This document shows, piece after piece, positions 1 to 12,900 of a stretch of DNA of 64,000 nt. The stretch covers positions 5,177,876 to 5,241,875 of the forward strand of contig OX030956.1 of assembly GCA_943735955.1 (NCBI GenBank), in the 5' to 3' direction. The stretch comes from Piscicola geometra. Lineage: Eukaryota > Annelida > Clitellata > Hirudinida > Piscicolidae. The translations under genes were made by a program, and so were the position numbers. A model generated the notes under the pieces. It was not told the origin of the DNA. It was given only the letters and a program-made list of their open reading frames with translations, and did no database searches. Position 1 is the first letter of the stretch; the number at the start of each line of letters is the position of its first letter.

Positions 1-3000
1 AAATGAAACTCTGAAATCACACTTATTATGAAACGAAACTTTACTTTGAATACTTTCTATACCCTTGATTATTTATAAAGGTTAATTAGGCTTGGAAAAT
101 CTCTGGGGATGAAGCCGCCTTAATGGCACTCGTTATATAGTGTATTTTAGCTAATGCTAAATTAAAATAAAAACAAAAACACTATATTGTTCAACTATTT
201 TTTATTTAGTTTTATTTATTTATAAAACAACCAAAAAACTCTAATAGGCCTCGTCACAAAAAGTATACAATGCTAAAACCAGAATAAATTGGAGAGTTGG
301 TGTTTTGTTGGAGGGCTTAGCGACGGTTATGACAGAACTTAACATTGCAAAGTAAAATATTATTTGTGCACAAAATTGCTTATTTCTCTGTAAAATAATT
401 TTTATAATTTTATATTTTTATAATTTATTTTACATTTTATGCATAAAAACGTTTAATGAAATAGAAATGAATTTCAAATATGGTCACCGATATATGGGGT
501 TTGGTAGCAATTTTTGACCTTTAATTATCCTAACTATTGTTGAAAATGCACTAAATTTCAAAAATGATTTTAAAGAATAAATTATTAATGAAAGATTACT
601 TTTTTCCAGTACTTAAAGCAATCGAATTATCATTATTTGAGACAGACTGGCTTTCTTTTCAATTAACATAACATAACATTTAAAAAATGAGAACGGGTTT
701 AAATCCATTTGCCCATATTCTTTTATAAAAAGCAACAGCACCTGTTATTATTCATAATATTAAAAATCATAATATAATCCAATTTCCGATTCATCATCAT
801 TAGATTTAGTGCATCAAAGAAAGCTTTCTTTAAAAAAATTAAAACCACAAGTATTAATTTTTAAAAAATTTCGAAGAATTCACACGAAACACGAAATTGA
901 AACATTTTATAAATATTAAAAAGTTCAGTCTACATTTCAAATTTTTTTTATTTGCGATGCATTTCAACAAAGAAAATGGTTTAGAGACAAAGTCGGCATG
1001 CGTTTACTCATAGAATATTTACTAGTCATGTCCAAAGAGCGTAAAATGGCTAGACTTCGATGCAGCATGAATGGCCATGATGCAGTGTGTCGTTGAATTA
1101 ATTGAGATCACTTTTTGTCTTCGCGTCTGCAGCTAGAAAGTTTAAAACGAAAGGATCATTCATTGAAGCGAACATCATTCAAACGTTTTAAGGGCGGTTT
1201 GCAAGCATTGAGGCCAATACTTTTATCGTTAGTTTCCATTGTGTGCATTCAGTCGTCGAAGTTTGTGAAGAAGATGCAGTCTTTAGAATTTTTCTGGATT
1301 TAAAGGAACTGAATAAAAGCTCCGGTAAATGCATAATGCCTCAGATAACATTAATTATTCACTCGGATCGCCTCTAACGCAAAGCACACGTGGTCTTGTA
1401 GATTAAGTCATTCCTTCGTTTGTTCATTTAGCCGTGTATTAAATGAGAATATAAGCAATTTATATCTTTAAATTCATATGTGAAATTTTTTCAGATTAAA
1501 AATCGAATTCCGCGTTTTAAAACGTGAATTTTAAAAACTTTTCTTTTTGAAAATATTCAAAAACAATTTTTTTATAAAAATACTTGTTGCAAAAAGTTTT
1601 ATTAAAATTTTTTTCACTAAAATGATCTTATAAGTATTTAATAAAACATTTTCAAATAAAATAAGTAAAGATTTTTGGAAGCAAAACTCATTGAAACTAA
1701 GATCCGTCTATAGAAATAACTTGGATAAAAAATTTAAGTTCAATTAAATGGGATGTAACTAATTTATTTTTTATGAACATTAAACCAAAAAATCAATTTT
1801 ATTAGTTTTGGAGTTTTTGGAAAATATTTTGTTATGACTATTGATTTTTTTATGCGCATATCATCATTATCCTTTATAATGGTTTTTTATGTGTAATGAA
1901 AAACAAAGATTTTTGACTTAGTTTAAATTTTTAAATATATTATTTTCTTCAAAGTCAAAAAAACTGTTTCCAACATTGACTGCTTCTAAAACACCAACAT
2001 AAAAACGTTAAGCTATAAAGGCATTATTCGCTCCTAATGCAAATGCATTGCCACAAAGAAAGACCATAAAGCAAATAAATTGAAACAAAAAATGCATCAT
2101 TTAAACTTTATGACTATTTTGCCTGAACCACGTTAAGATTTGTTGCGCCTTGCGTGTCGTGTCGACGGGTAATAAAGCGGTAACGAGGCAGACGGCTTGC
2201 GCATGCAATCCTTCAGTCACTCGAAGCAGCTTATTCCACCACTGCCACTCTCGAGACAATGGCGACTCGTTAAGAATGGAATTGTATTCAGACTGAGATT
2301 TCAAAGCGTCTACGAAATTCTAGTTTTGTGTCTGACTAGTCATTACTGACAATTTTAATATTTAACAACCTTATCACTTTCATAAATTTGTTTTATTACT
2401 TAAAAAACATTGAAATCATGCAAGTATCTCCAAGAAGTTTTTGACGACAAAAGTATATAATTTTCGCAATTTTAACTCAAAATTCAACAAGCAATGTCGG
2501 TTTCGCAGGATTTAAAAACTAAATAGTCGTCTAAACTTCAATTTCCAAATTGTATTTGACTGAAAAAGATTTTTAAAACAACAATTTGTGAAACTTTTTT
2601 GACGTATATTGACACAACTGCAGCATTTCTTTGGCATTATTTGAATATATTCTGTCTTCAGGTTAACGTTATTATCTGAAAGATGTAACGATGCCCACAA
2701 ACGTCTCTTTATTCGATGCATCCATCGATCAGTCTATCCTTCATTGTTTCTCTTTGTCTGCCTCTGACTACCTTTGTTTGTGCGCCTGTTTCTTTATGAC
2801 GTTAGGTGTCCTTCTATTCTGTTTTGACGTTGTTACTTCTCACGATTGCTGTTGTGATTTAACCGCTTTCACCGTGATTATTTCCTATTTTCTATTTAAT
2901 TATTTTTTTAAAATTATCAATTATTCTTTGAATAATTTCACAGCCACTTGACCAACACTTCTACATTTCTCATTCATACTTTGTGAGACGACTGACATAT

Positions 3001-6000
3001 TCCATTTGAAATTTAAATTTTAAAAACCCTCTTTAAATTAAATTCTTGCTCATATTTTAAATATCTGTTTGCATAAACGAATCTAAAAATCGTTCTAAAA
3101 AAGTATAATATTCAAATACTGAGTCACCCATGAAAATAACTATTGATTGAATTTCCAAGAAACAAAAAAGTCAGTGTATATGCCAGATTCACACGTTGAA
3201 AAGGCATAGAACTTCCCGCGAAGAGAAGACAAATATCAAAAAAATGCGAAATTTTATTAGAAAGAGCACATTGAAACATACAATTGTAAGAAGAATTTAT
3301 AAGCGTTGCATCAGGAAAGGCCATGAATGAAATTAATAAAGCATAAAACTCCAGTGAAGGCAATAACAAGAGCATTTAAAACGACGGCCAAATTTTCTTG
3401 TTTAAAACTCTTTAATGTTATGTGTAATAAAATCACTTATGTAATACACGTAGAGATTAAATCATTGATTTATGAACGCTTTCGAGGATAGAGGGAGTCA
3501 CTGGCGTGCTGCTTGTGACGAAATGCCGACTGACTTCACTGCGACTTCAAACACGCACGCACGTAGCAGTTAAGCTCTTGAAAGTAATACGAGAAAGTTT
3601 GAAAATTATTAATTATTCAGAATTTGAGAACAGCTTCGAGAGCTTAAAGATTTGAGCACAACGCGTAAAACATGTCATGGCTTTGTTTCATGTTTCAAAC
3701 GGAAAAAAATTTGTGAAAAAACATAGCAAAATTCAGTGGCAATGAATCTAGACAGAAAGAAAAAACACCGTGAAGCCACACATACATTACAACAAAAACG
3801 ATAAAAAAGACAATAAATTAAAAACTATTTAATTTTCTCTATTTACAGCGCTGTTTACGCACGTATTGGCACATTGAGATTGATGCCAGGACGCACATCA
3901 AAGTTTGATGCCGCTCATTGTGGGAGGCATAACGGCATTAATGCCTTGCTGCCGATCCTGAATTGCACTAAATACTGGCCCCTCGTAGTATTTTTGTTCG
4001 AGAATTCAGCTATAGTCTTTATCCGCAGTGTCTGTCTTATGTTTTTTTCATTCTGACTTGTTGTTCAATAATATTTTTTTCTTGCATGATTAATATTTTT
4101 TTTAAAAGGTTTTCTTTGTCGAAAATTTGTAGTTTTTTGAGCACTAAGGCTTAGTGTAATTTAGTTTTGTAACATTCGGTGTGTACCAGAGGTGGTTTTG
4201 GCTTTTAAAACTACTTTATCAATATGCTGTTTCTATGCTCTGTTAACGATATATTTTTATTCTGTAAAAAAATTTAAAGTCGTTAGTCCATCGATTTGAT
4301 AGCTTAGATTCCAACTTCTAGGCAATTTAAATTTGATTGAAAAAAAACAAAATAGTTTTCAGTTGAAGATGTTTTTTCATTTAAGAATAATGTGACGGGT
4401 TTCGCTGAAACTTTGCGGATCATTGTAATGCATTTGGAATGTTTCTTTTATGGTCAGCCTGTTACAAAAATCGTTCATTATCTACACGGTGAAACCGATG
4501 TGGCCCTGTATACAACATTCCAGAGAAAAAGTTGTTCAAAAACAGATTTTTAAAGAAATTTAAATTTTAGATTAATGTTTTTTTTTGCAGAATATCAGTG
4601 ATTTAATTGAACTTTAAAAATTATTAATGTTTTTAATAATATTTTGTTGAAGTTTATAAAAGTATCCTGATTTATACATTTTTTTAAATAAAAAATTTAT
4701 TCTTTCTAAACGTTTATAGCGATTAAAAAAGAATAGGCTTGAGTTTAAAAGCACAATTTTAAATAGTGTATAGAAATTTCGATTAATGTTTCAAAAAGGT
4801 CTAAAAGAGAGTTTAAAACGGGAGAAAATCTCGGAGCCATGCATTAGTAGAGTTTTAAAACAGGGAAGGTTTATTAGTCTAAAAAATATTTTGTATAACA
4901 AATGCATTAGTTTTTATCGTTTTTTTTGGAAAATGCTAAACATAAGTCTAGTAATTTATTAATAGCGTTTAAAATTAACTTTCAAAATGTTAATTTTTAA
5001 ATGGTTTTTCAAAAATCAGTTAAAAGTCAATTTAAAACTCATTTTCACACCTAAAATATAAATTTAAATAGAACTTTTATTGCAGGTAGTTAGGCACTTT
5101 TGGGAAAAACGCTTAAAATTAATTGGAAAATATATCTACTGCTTTCGAAACTCTCGAATAGCTCACATTTGTTGAATTGAACTAAATTTTTCAAGGCATT
5201 TTAAAATTGGAGACTTCATTAAAACCTCATTTCTGGACAAACGGAAAGTAAAAAAGTAAATTTCCTAGTTATGTTTTCGTGATTAGTTTAAGTAATTACA
5301 GCATTCCCATCTAGAAATTAAATATTTGTTAACGTGAATTTTTCATTTATGGACAATTCAGCCTGGACGATTCAGCCCAAAAGTTTCTATGTAACGCTGT
5401 ATTTAAGTAACAAATCTCAATAAAAATTAATTTTTAAAATAATCTTTACATCTAAGATTTTTTAAATATTCTTACATATAATTTTATAACTTTATAAACT
5501 AGATATCGGAATAACTATTAGAAAACTATATGCAAAATTTCTTTTATTTATTTGTGTTATTAGTTCACTGACGATGAAAATGTATTTCATTAATTTCAAT
5601 TTTATTTTGAATTTTATTGATTTGGGGTGAAGGATCATTATCTGAATGGTCCATAGGGTGAATCATACAGGTTGTATCGTCTTAAGCTGAAACTTCCGCA
5701 TACCAAAATTTGTATAATGTGATAAACCTTCAAATTTTAAACAATTGAGTTACTAATTTAAACATCTTAATTTAACAAAAATCATAATTTATGTCTAAAT
5801 TCAACTTATAATGTTACAGATGTAACCAGAACCAGGCTTATAGCTGAGGTCTGAGAATCTGGAAAATCTTCTAAGATGATTTACTTTTATTAAATGATAA
5901 AAGCTTAATTAAACAGCAGAGAATTGAATGTTTTTCGGGTCATTTCACAGTTTGACCGGAACGAGTTTATTTAATTTCCGCCGTTTTATTGTTTTTTTTT

Positions 6001-7358
6001 TCCTTCAATACGCTTGAATCATTCATTACACGATTAGCCTAATTTTCAAAAATTACAAAAAGATCCTAGTTACGTGTTTTGATTGTGACATACACACCTC
6101 AGATGTTATTTCAAATTTTCTTCGCCAAGCATTTAAGTTTGAACAACTTTTTATAACATCTAAATAGCTTTATGAAATTTTTCACAAGAGCCACATAAAA
6201 AGTATTTTATCTTTTTCTATTTTTTCTATCAAATTAATTTGAATCTGCATACGATTCGGTAAAAATATCTCAAAACAGTTTTTAAAAATTACTATTTTTT
6301 GTGGTTTATATTTTTATAGCTACTTTTTCAATTTAAAAAACAAATTTTTATAATTCAAAAATTTAATTATTCTAAAAAACGATGAGTTACTTTTTGTAAA
6401 TAAATGTTTTTCCCTTTTCTTTCCAGTCGGAGATTTGTATTTAATGTTCTGCGGCGAGTTGTCATGATTGCGCTTGCCAAGTAGTAAAGAAAATGAACAG
6501 CGAAAATAATGAATATTATATGAAGCATTAACTTGATAAAAATTCAAATAAAAACTGGAAAAAATGAAAGTTAAAATACATTTAGTTTTTCTAGCTGAGT
6601 GCGCGTGAACAAAAACAAAGTTGAGAGAAATACAAACAAAGAACAAATGCAGAAAGAGGAAATATGACACATTTAGCAGAATGCTTGGGTCTTTTGAAAA
6701 AATATATTTTAACAATTGAACTTTTAAAAACAGTTTTTAATTATTTTTATAATGATTTTTTTGCTAAACAGTCACGATTCCAGGCAGCGGTTTCCAAGCA
6801 GCCTTTTATTTCAAACAAACATTTTTGTTAAAAACTTTCAAACAATTTCAATTTAAAATGCACAAAAATATATCTAAAGACACAAACAAATTTTAATTGG
6901 GCTTCGTTAAACAAGGCTTAAAACACTCTAGCTTTCAGTAAAACATCTTTTCTACAAAAAACTTTTTAAAATACTGTCAATTTAGACTAATCTTCAAACA
7001 TCAAAAATATTTAAAAACTCTAAAATAAATATAAACTCAGAAAATAATTTTTATCATAAGAATCGTTTTAGATTAAACAACAGGTTAAAACCGAAACAAA
7101 TCATGAGGCAGCTGATGGGAGGCAGCGTTGGTAGCTTAAAGGCTTCCTTAATCGCTATAATCGCCTGTAATGTCTTCAACAGCTCTAATTCCCTCCATCA
7201 TTACTTGCACTGGTGGCGACAAGAAGACGGAAGCTCTGGAAGTTTATAATTGCTCGCAAGCACTGAATCAAATGGCCATCTTCCTTTGGTGCACATTAAA
7301 ATATGTTGTAAAATCAATGTAAAATAAATTTCACTGATAAAAAAATCTAAAATGATCA
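1..7358. other. AT-rich non-coding DNA
   Basis: I see no supported gene here. Open frames are short (under 135 codons), lack recognisable domains and match chance expectation for AT-rich DNA. Small islands of higher GC occur near 1010-1290, 2130-2300, 3480-3560 and 7090-7260. None shows a protein family I recognise or a clear RNA gene. It could be intergenic or the large 5' intron of a gene. Confidence 0.6.
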
Positions 7359-7404
7359 ATGCGTTTCATAGGCCAAAAAATATTTGCTCAAAAGAATTTT
7401 TATC

Positions 7405-7880
7405 ACTTAGACCCGCACCATCACCAAAACCTTAAACACCACAACCAGCATCACCACAAGCTTCAACAACATCACAACCATCAACAAAACCATAAGCCGC
7501 ACCATCAACAACACCATAATCATCATCATCACTACTACCCTCAACAACAACACCATAATCATCATCATCACCACAACCCTCAACAACATCACAACCAGCA
7601 TCATCACTACTACCCTCAACAACAACACCATAATCATCATCATCACCACAACCCTCAACAACATCACAACCAGCATCACCACAAGCTTAAACACCACAAC
7701 TAGTATTACCACCACAACAATCAACAAAACCATAAGCCGCACCATTAACAACACCACAAGCAGCATCATCACCACAACCATCAACAACAACACAACCAGC
7801 CCCATCACCACAACCATCAACAACACCATAATTTTCATCATCACCACAACCCTCAACAACAACACAAACAGCATCCTCAT
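7405..7880 (+). repeat. CAC/CAA/CAT triplet-rich tandem block
   Basis: About 475 bp is built from CAC, CAA, CAT and AAC triplets, with a 75-bp higher-order unit present twice in near-identical form (7531-7605 and 7606-7680). Both strands are open for more than 100 codons (His/Gln-rich on plus, Val/Met/Leu-rich on minus). This is expected of a stop-free triplet repeat and is not evidence of coding. No splice sites or flanking conserved sequence support an exon. Confidence 0.8.
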
Positions 7881-9894
7881 CAATCGTCTGTCCACTCACT
7901 CAGCATTACAATCCTTTTATATCAGTTCTTCTCACGCCGGCTGCGTCTCCAATCGCTCTTTAAAGTTCCCTTTTATAGCACCTCTCCGCCAAGGCAACGG
8001 TTGTTAAGTTAATCGCATGCCTAGCAACCATGTTAACGAGCTTCAGGTTTTCTAAATCTTCAAGTGTGTGTGTGGATTTATCTAGTTTTAGCTGTGCTGC
8101 GTGCTTCTTACCACGCTCTGTTGATGATTGCACTGCGAAGATAGTGTAATTATCGTTTCTTTAAGCCACACTTATTTTATAGAAATACCAATATAATTTT
8201 TTTTTACTGATTATAAAATATTTATTTTATATTTATACATTGTTATTTATGGCAAGAATATTGATTTTTCTACAAATAATTAATTATTCACTGGGAACAG
8301 TGGTTGCTGAGTCAAAACAGCATTTTTTAAAGATGCCCTGAAGGTTTCCATCAACGATGAGAAGGACAAGAGAGTCTTGGTGAAAAATAAAAAAGTTAGA
8401 CGTGATAACTTTCGAGTGTGCCTTAGACCTAGGGACGCGGAAAAAGATGCAAAATAAAAAAGAACCAAGTTGAGATGACATTTATTAAATTATTCTTAGT
8501 TTGGTCTTTGACTTATTATTCCATCAAATACTGCTCGGAAACTTATATAGTAGTGAACTGTAGGGTGATTTTATGTATGAGTATACTACATATAGAAGGG
8601 TTATTTATTAAGTTTTCCATATTGGAGCAGAAAGATAGTGAGTAAAAAATGAATGCAATTTTAAGAGGTGACTTTTCAATGCCGAAAGGCATCTGGCCGT
8701 TTTGACGATTTATAAGTCTTGCATTGTTATTCTAATGTTTTTCTAAGAGCATGTGGTTGTTGAGCCTCTGAAACGTATGGACTTTGCAGTCCTCCTTTAA
8801 AAAACACGATAGATTACTTTTATATATAAAAATAAACTTTTAGTTTATTTAATGAAATAAAAAAAAATATTTGAGAAGAAGTTCTGTTTCTATGCGACTA
8901 CTAATCATAAAAGCTGTCTAAAAAGATTGATGGACAAATAATAATATACGCTAGTTGAATGGGAGGTTTCGCTGCATTAGGCTAATGTATCTTTCTTTTA
9001 AATTCTAAAAAGCAATTTAGATTTTTATTTTGAAACATAATTCCTTCATATCTTTAAATAATAGAAATAATTAAACACCTCGATGAATTGCCTTGATCAA
9101 TACCATTTTAAAACACTTTTACCATCGAATCATGGCGTCTACACAGTTTTCTCCTCGAAAATACTTTAAAATCGTAAAAGTAGTCAACTTTTCTTCACAT
9201 CTACCTAATAGATAAGCTATTACTTGTTCTCGATGTTTTTTTTCTCATAGTATCCGCAAGCTGGAAAATACTTTAATATCAGTATTCAGTGTTTATTACC
9301 GACCGGCAAGTAGACAGAAAATTTTAACAGATTAATAATTAAAAATATAATTAAATTTTATTTCAAAAAGTAAGAAAAAAATACTTGATAAATAATTTAA
9401 AATTAACGTTAAAATTTCAACTGTGTTCTAAATAAAAGAGCAGTGCACAAAAAGTTTGAAACAAAATGTAGTAAAGATTGAAGATTCATAAAAGCAGAAA
9501 TAAAGAGAGGGGCAAGTGCGGAATTAGCTGGAAAGTAATTGCTAAACGAACGCTTTAGGGCTCTGCCAATCACCAACTGAGACCGCTTTAGTACTACAAC
9601 TAAGACTACTACTCATAACAAAAATAAGAATAAATAATAATAATACTTTGTAAAATATTAAAACTCGATATTGTTAAATTTTTTCAAGATAGTTTTTTTT
9701 ACATTTATGTTTTCATTTTATCACTTCAGTTACTACTCGAACAAGTATTTTTATCAGCCTCCAATAAATCTTTTAACTATATATGTAGCTTGTGGGACTT
9801 ACATAATTTACTTCTAAACCCACTTTAATCTTACAAATTTCTCTAAGACTAATAACTCCAACTAACCCAGACTTACCACCCTCATTCATTCACC

Positions 9895-9985
9895 AACGCT
9901 CCAAGTACAATATCCCACCCCCATCCCTCCCACCCCCACCCCTCCCATCCCCCACCCCTCCCATCCTCCATCCCTCCCACCCTCA
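9895..9985 (+). repeat. C-rich imperfect repeat (CCCATCC/CCCACCC)
   Basis: About 90 bp of imperfect repeats of CCCATCC, CCCACCC and CCCTCCC. The minus strand therefore carries many closely spaced GGG and GGGG runs separated by 1-3 bases. This satisfies the usual pattern for a G-quadruplex-forming sequence. Confidence 0.8.
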
Positions 9986-12900
9986 CTCACACTTCAACTC
10001 AGTGGTCAGCTGAAACACGGATGTGTTACATATACTTGCGTTTCACAGTTGGTGGTGGCATTTCTGCCTTGACATTAGAGCCTCTGGATATGCGTCGAAT
10101 TAAATTTCGTTCTTACGTCACCGCCCTTCCGTATGTATTTACATATTTGTTCTTGAAGTTCTGGTAATGTTTGCTGTTCTTTTTTTAATATTTGTTCTAC
10201 TAATATTTATATAAATAATTTGTTGGTGATATGATGTCTGAGTTTGAATTATTATGGATATCTTTAGTAGTGTTTATGTTTCTATTGACAATGTTGAGAG
10301 TCTATTTTATGATAATGAAATAAGTATTTTATGTCAAATATGCAAAAAAATTGTAGTTTGATAATGACTTTGGCTTGATTTGTCACTTTATTCATAGATT
10401 CTTTATTTTTTCATCGCAAATAATTTCATGAAACCCTATACAAGCTAAACTCAAATGCATCGACCTGCTTATAAGGTGTTAAAAAATTAATAAATAAATG
10501 AAATTAATAAAAGAAATGAATAAATAATAAATAAAAGATAATTATTAATTTGAAAGTGTATAAAATGAAAATATTCAGAACTAATGTTTGAATTTTAGAG
10601 CCAAAACCCCTTATAAACAAAAGCTTTAGTCGTATTTGATAAATATTTCTGTCTAAACCTTGAAAAAACGTTAACCGTAAAAAACTATTTAAAAACTTTA
10701 TTATGATTATTTCGACTGCTGGAATTTAAAATTTAAACTAGCAGATAACCCCAAGCTTTATAGTACGTGGGGACCCAGTATCATAACGTTGAATTCAACA
10801 ATAAAAAGTAAATAAAAAAAAAGAAAAAGACATTTTCGAAACTTTAGTTTCAACATTCAATCTGAAAAAACTACTGTCCAAGCCAATTTTTCAAATGTAA
10901 AGCCGTTTTAAATTTATTTTTATCCAAAAATATAACAAAATCAAGTTTTAACATTCTTTTTGTTAAAAACATCATTCTCCACTCCATCAGGAGTCTCTAT
11001 GGAGTCCACTTCAGATAACATTCAACAAACAAAAATCTATCTCATCGTGCGCTCAGTTGAAACTTCTAGCAGACTCAACCAGTTCAAGTCCTAAAAAACG
11101 CACAAAAGCTTCGCTATCTAAGTGTAAAAGCACGCTTTACGCACGCATAAACATCACACAATACCGCCAAATAAGCAATCTCGCAGTCTCTTTTTTCATT
11201 TAACTAAAGCTCTGCTACCATTCACTCGAATTTTATATATATAAAAAAGAAGCAAAAAATCTATTTTTCAACGCAACCCTACTTCCATTCCAAGAGCTCT
11301 CTTCAACAACCACTCAACTCTCCAAAAGAAGTCTTCTTGCTGGCATGAGACACATGCAGTGAGTGGAAGAGTACATGGAGTGTACGCACGATCACTCAAG
11401 GACGCCTTGGAGGTGTCTTATAAAGAGGCAAGTCAGCCAGACTGACCCTTCACCTCACATCTTTTGTCACGTGGTTATCCTGGAAAATACAAAAACATAC
11501 AAACAGAATGTAGTAATGATCAAGAAAACATTTTTTTTTATAATGATATTTATATTGCTTCTTCAAAGTTCTTGGCGGGTGCACCAGTACTGAATTTCTC
11601 AAAATAATTTATAGTATGAGTAAAAAGCCAGTAAATTTTAAAACTCACATTTTATTCAATTTCAGCCCAATGAAAATATTATCAATATTTTAATTAAGTA
11701 AATAATTTTTATTATTGAAAAAATGTACAATTGGAAGGAAAAGTCTATCAAAAAAGCAATAATGGAATAGTAATGTCACGTGCCTTTCTATTTGACCTCC
11801 ATTTGACCTTCGATGCGCAACACTGAACGGGTCTCTGGTGGTGGTTATGTTTTATTGTCGGACAATAGTGTGTTTGTGTGTTTGTATCAGTTTTTGTTTA
11901 TATATTGATATAGAATTTCGCGTGTGTGTATTTTTGCGTGCGTATGGCATTGTGGCTTGCACACATTTTTGTGGCTTGCCACTGATAATAAAATGTTTTC
12001 AAAAGAGGTAATTAAATTACACACGTACAAGGCTCGTTTGGTACTTAAAGTTACTCTTCGTAGCGGATTCGTCTCTTTTGGAAGTAGCTTCGCAGGCGAA
12101 CAGTAACGTTTTTACGGCCGCGGTAGTTACAGAATGCCCTGACTGATACTTTCATGGAATATTCCACTTTTGTCTTTAGCACCATTTTATTCTTCTTTAT
12201 TTGAAGATAAAGTATTTCGCAAGCAATTAAAATCATCGAATTTTTTCCGGTTTTGTGTGTGTTTTTTAAAGTTGTTTTATTATCATTTATCAGTTTTAAA
12301 GTTTTTTTTTGAAGTCTTAATTTTAATTTTCTAAAGTTGAAGACTCTAAACATTGTTTTAAATGTTACGCATTTTATAATTTAATGGACTCACTTTCAAT
12401 GTATTTAGTCATCAAATTTCTTTGACGGATCTCATTATGTATAAACAAAGTTTCTTCAATTAAAATTGAAAAAAATGTTCCTCCATTTGTTCTTATATAT
12501 TATTTTATATAAATTTCTTAGAATTCATACGAAGGCTTTTGAAACTCTCAACACGTTATTTTCAAGCCGCAATATTCATTCAACAATTCTAGCCGTAAAA
12601 GATTAAATGCCTGCTTAAAATTGACTAAATTCCTGAGTTTAAAATCTGAGGTGTTTCATTGCATTCACTTGTGCAGCAATTCATCCGTCATGCATTTGCA
12701 TTTTCGAAGCATTCTTTGGCAGGAAGGCACGTGTATTGCTCGAGGCTTTATTGAAAGGAATGCTACTTTATGAAAGCTTTCTTGAGAGAATCTTTCTTTT
12801 ATGTTGAAACTAGCATTGATATGCAGTAAAGAAGTTTGAGTGAAGTTGACAGGCTTGATTGTAGTGTTCCTAATGGATTGTGCCTGCGTTTATGATGCTT

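Noticed and set aside
7359..7899. His/Gln-rich frame on plus and Val/Met-rich frame on minus
   Set aside because: The triplet repeat is open on both strands. The plus frame starts in plain AT-rich DNA, and no splice sites or conserved residues exist.
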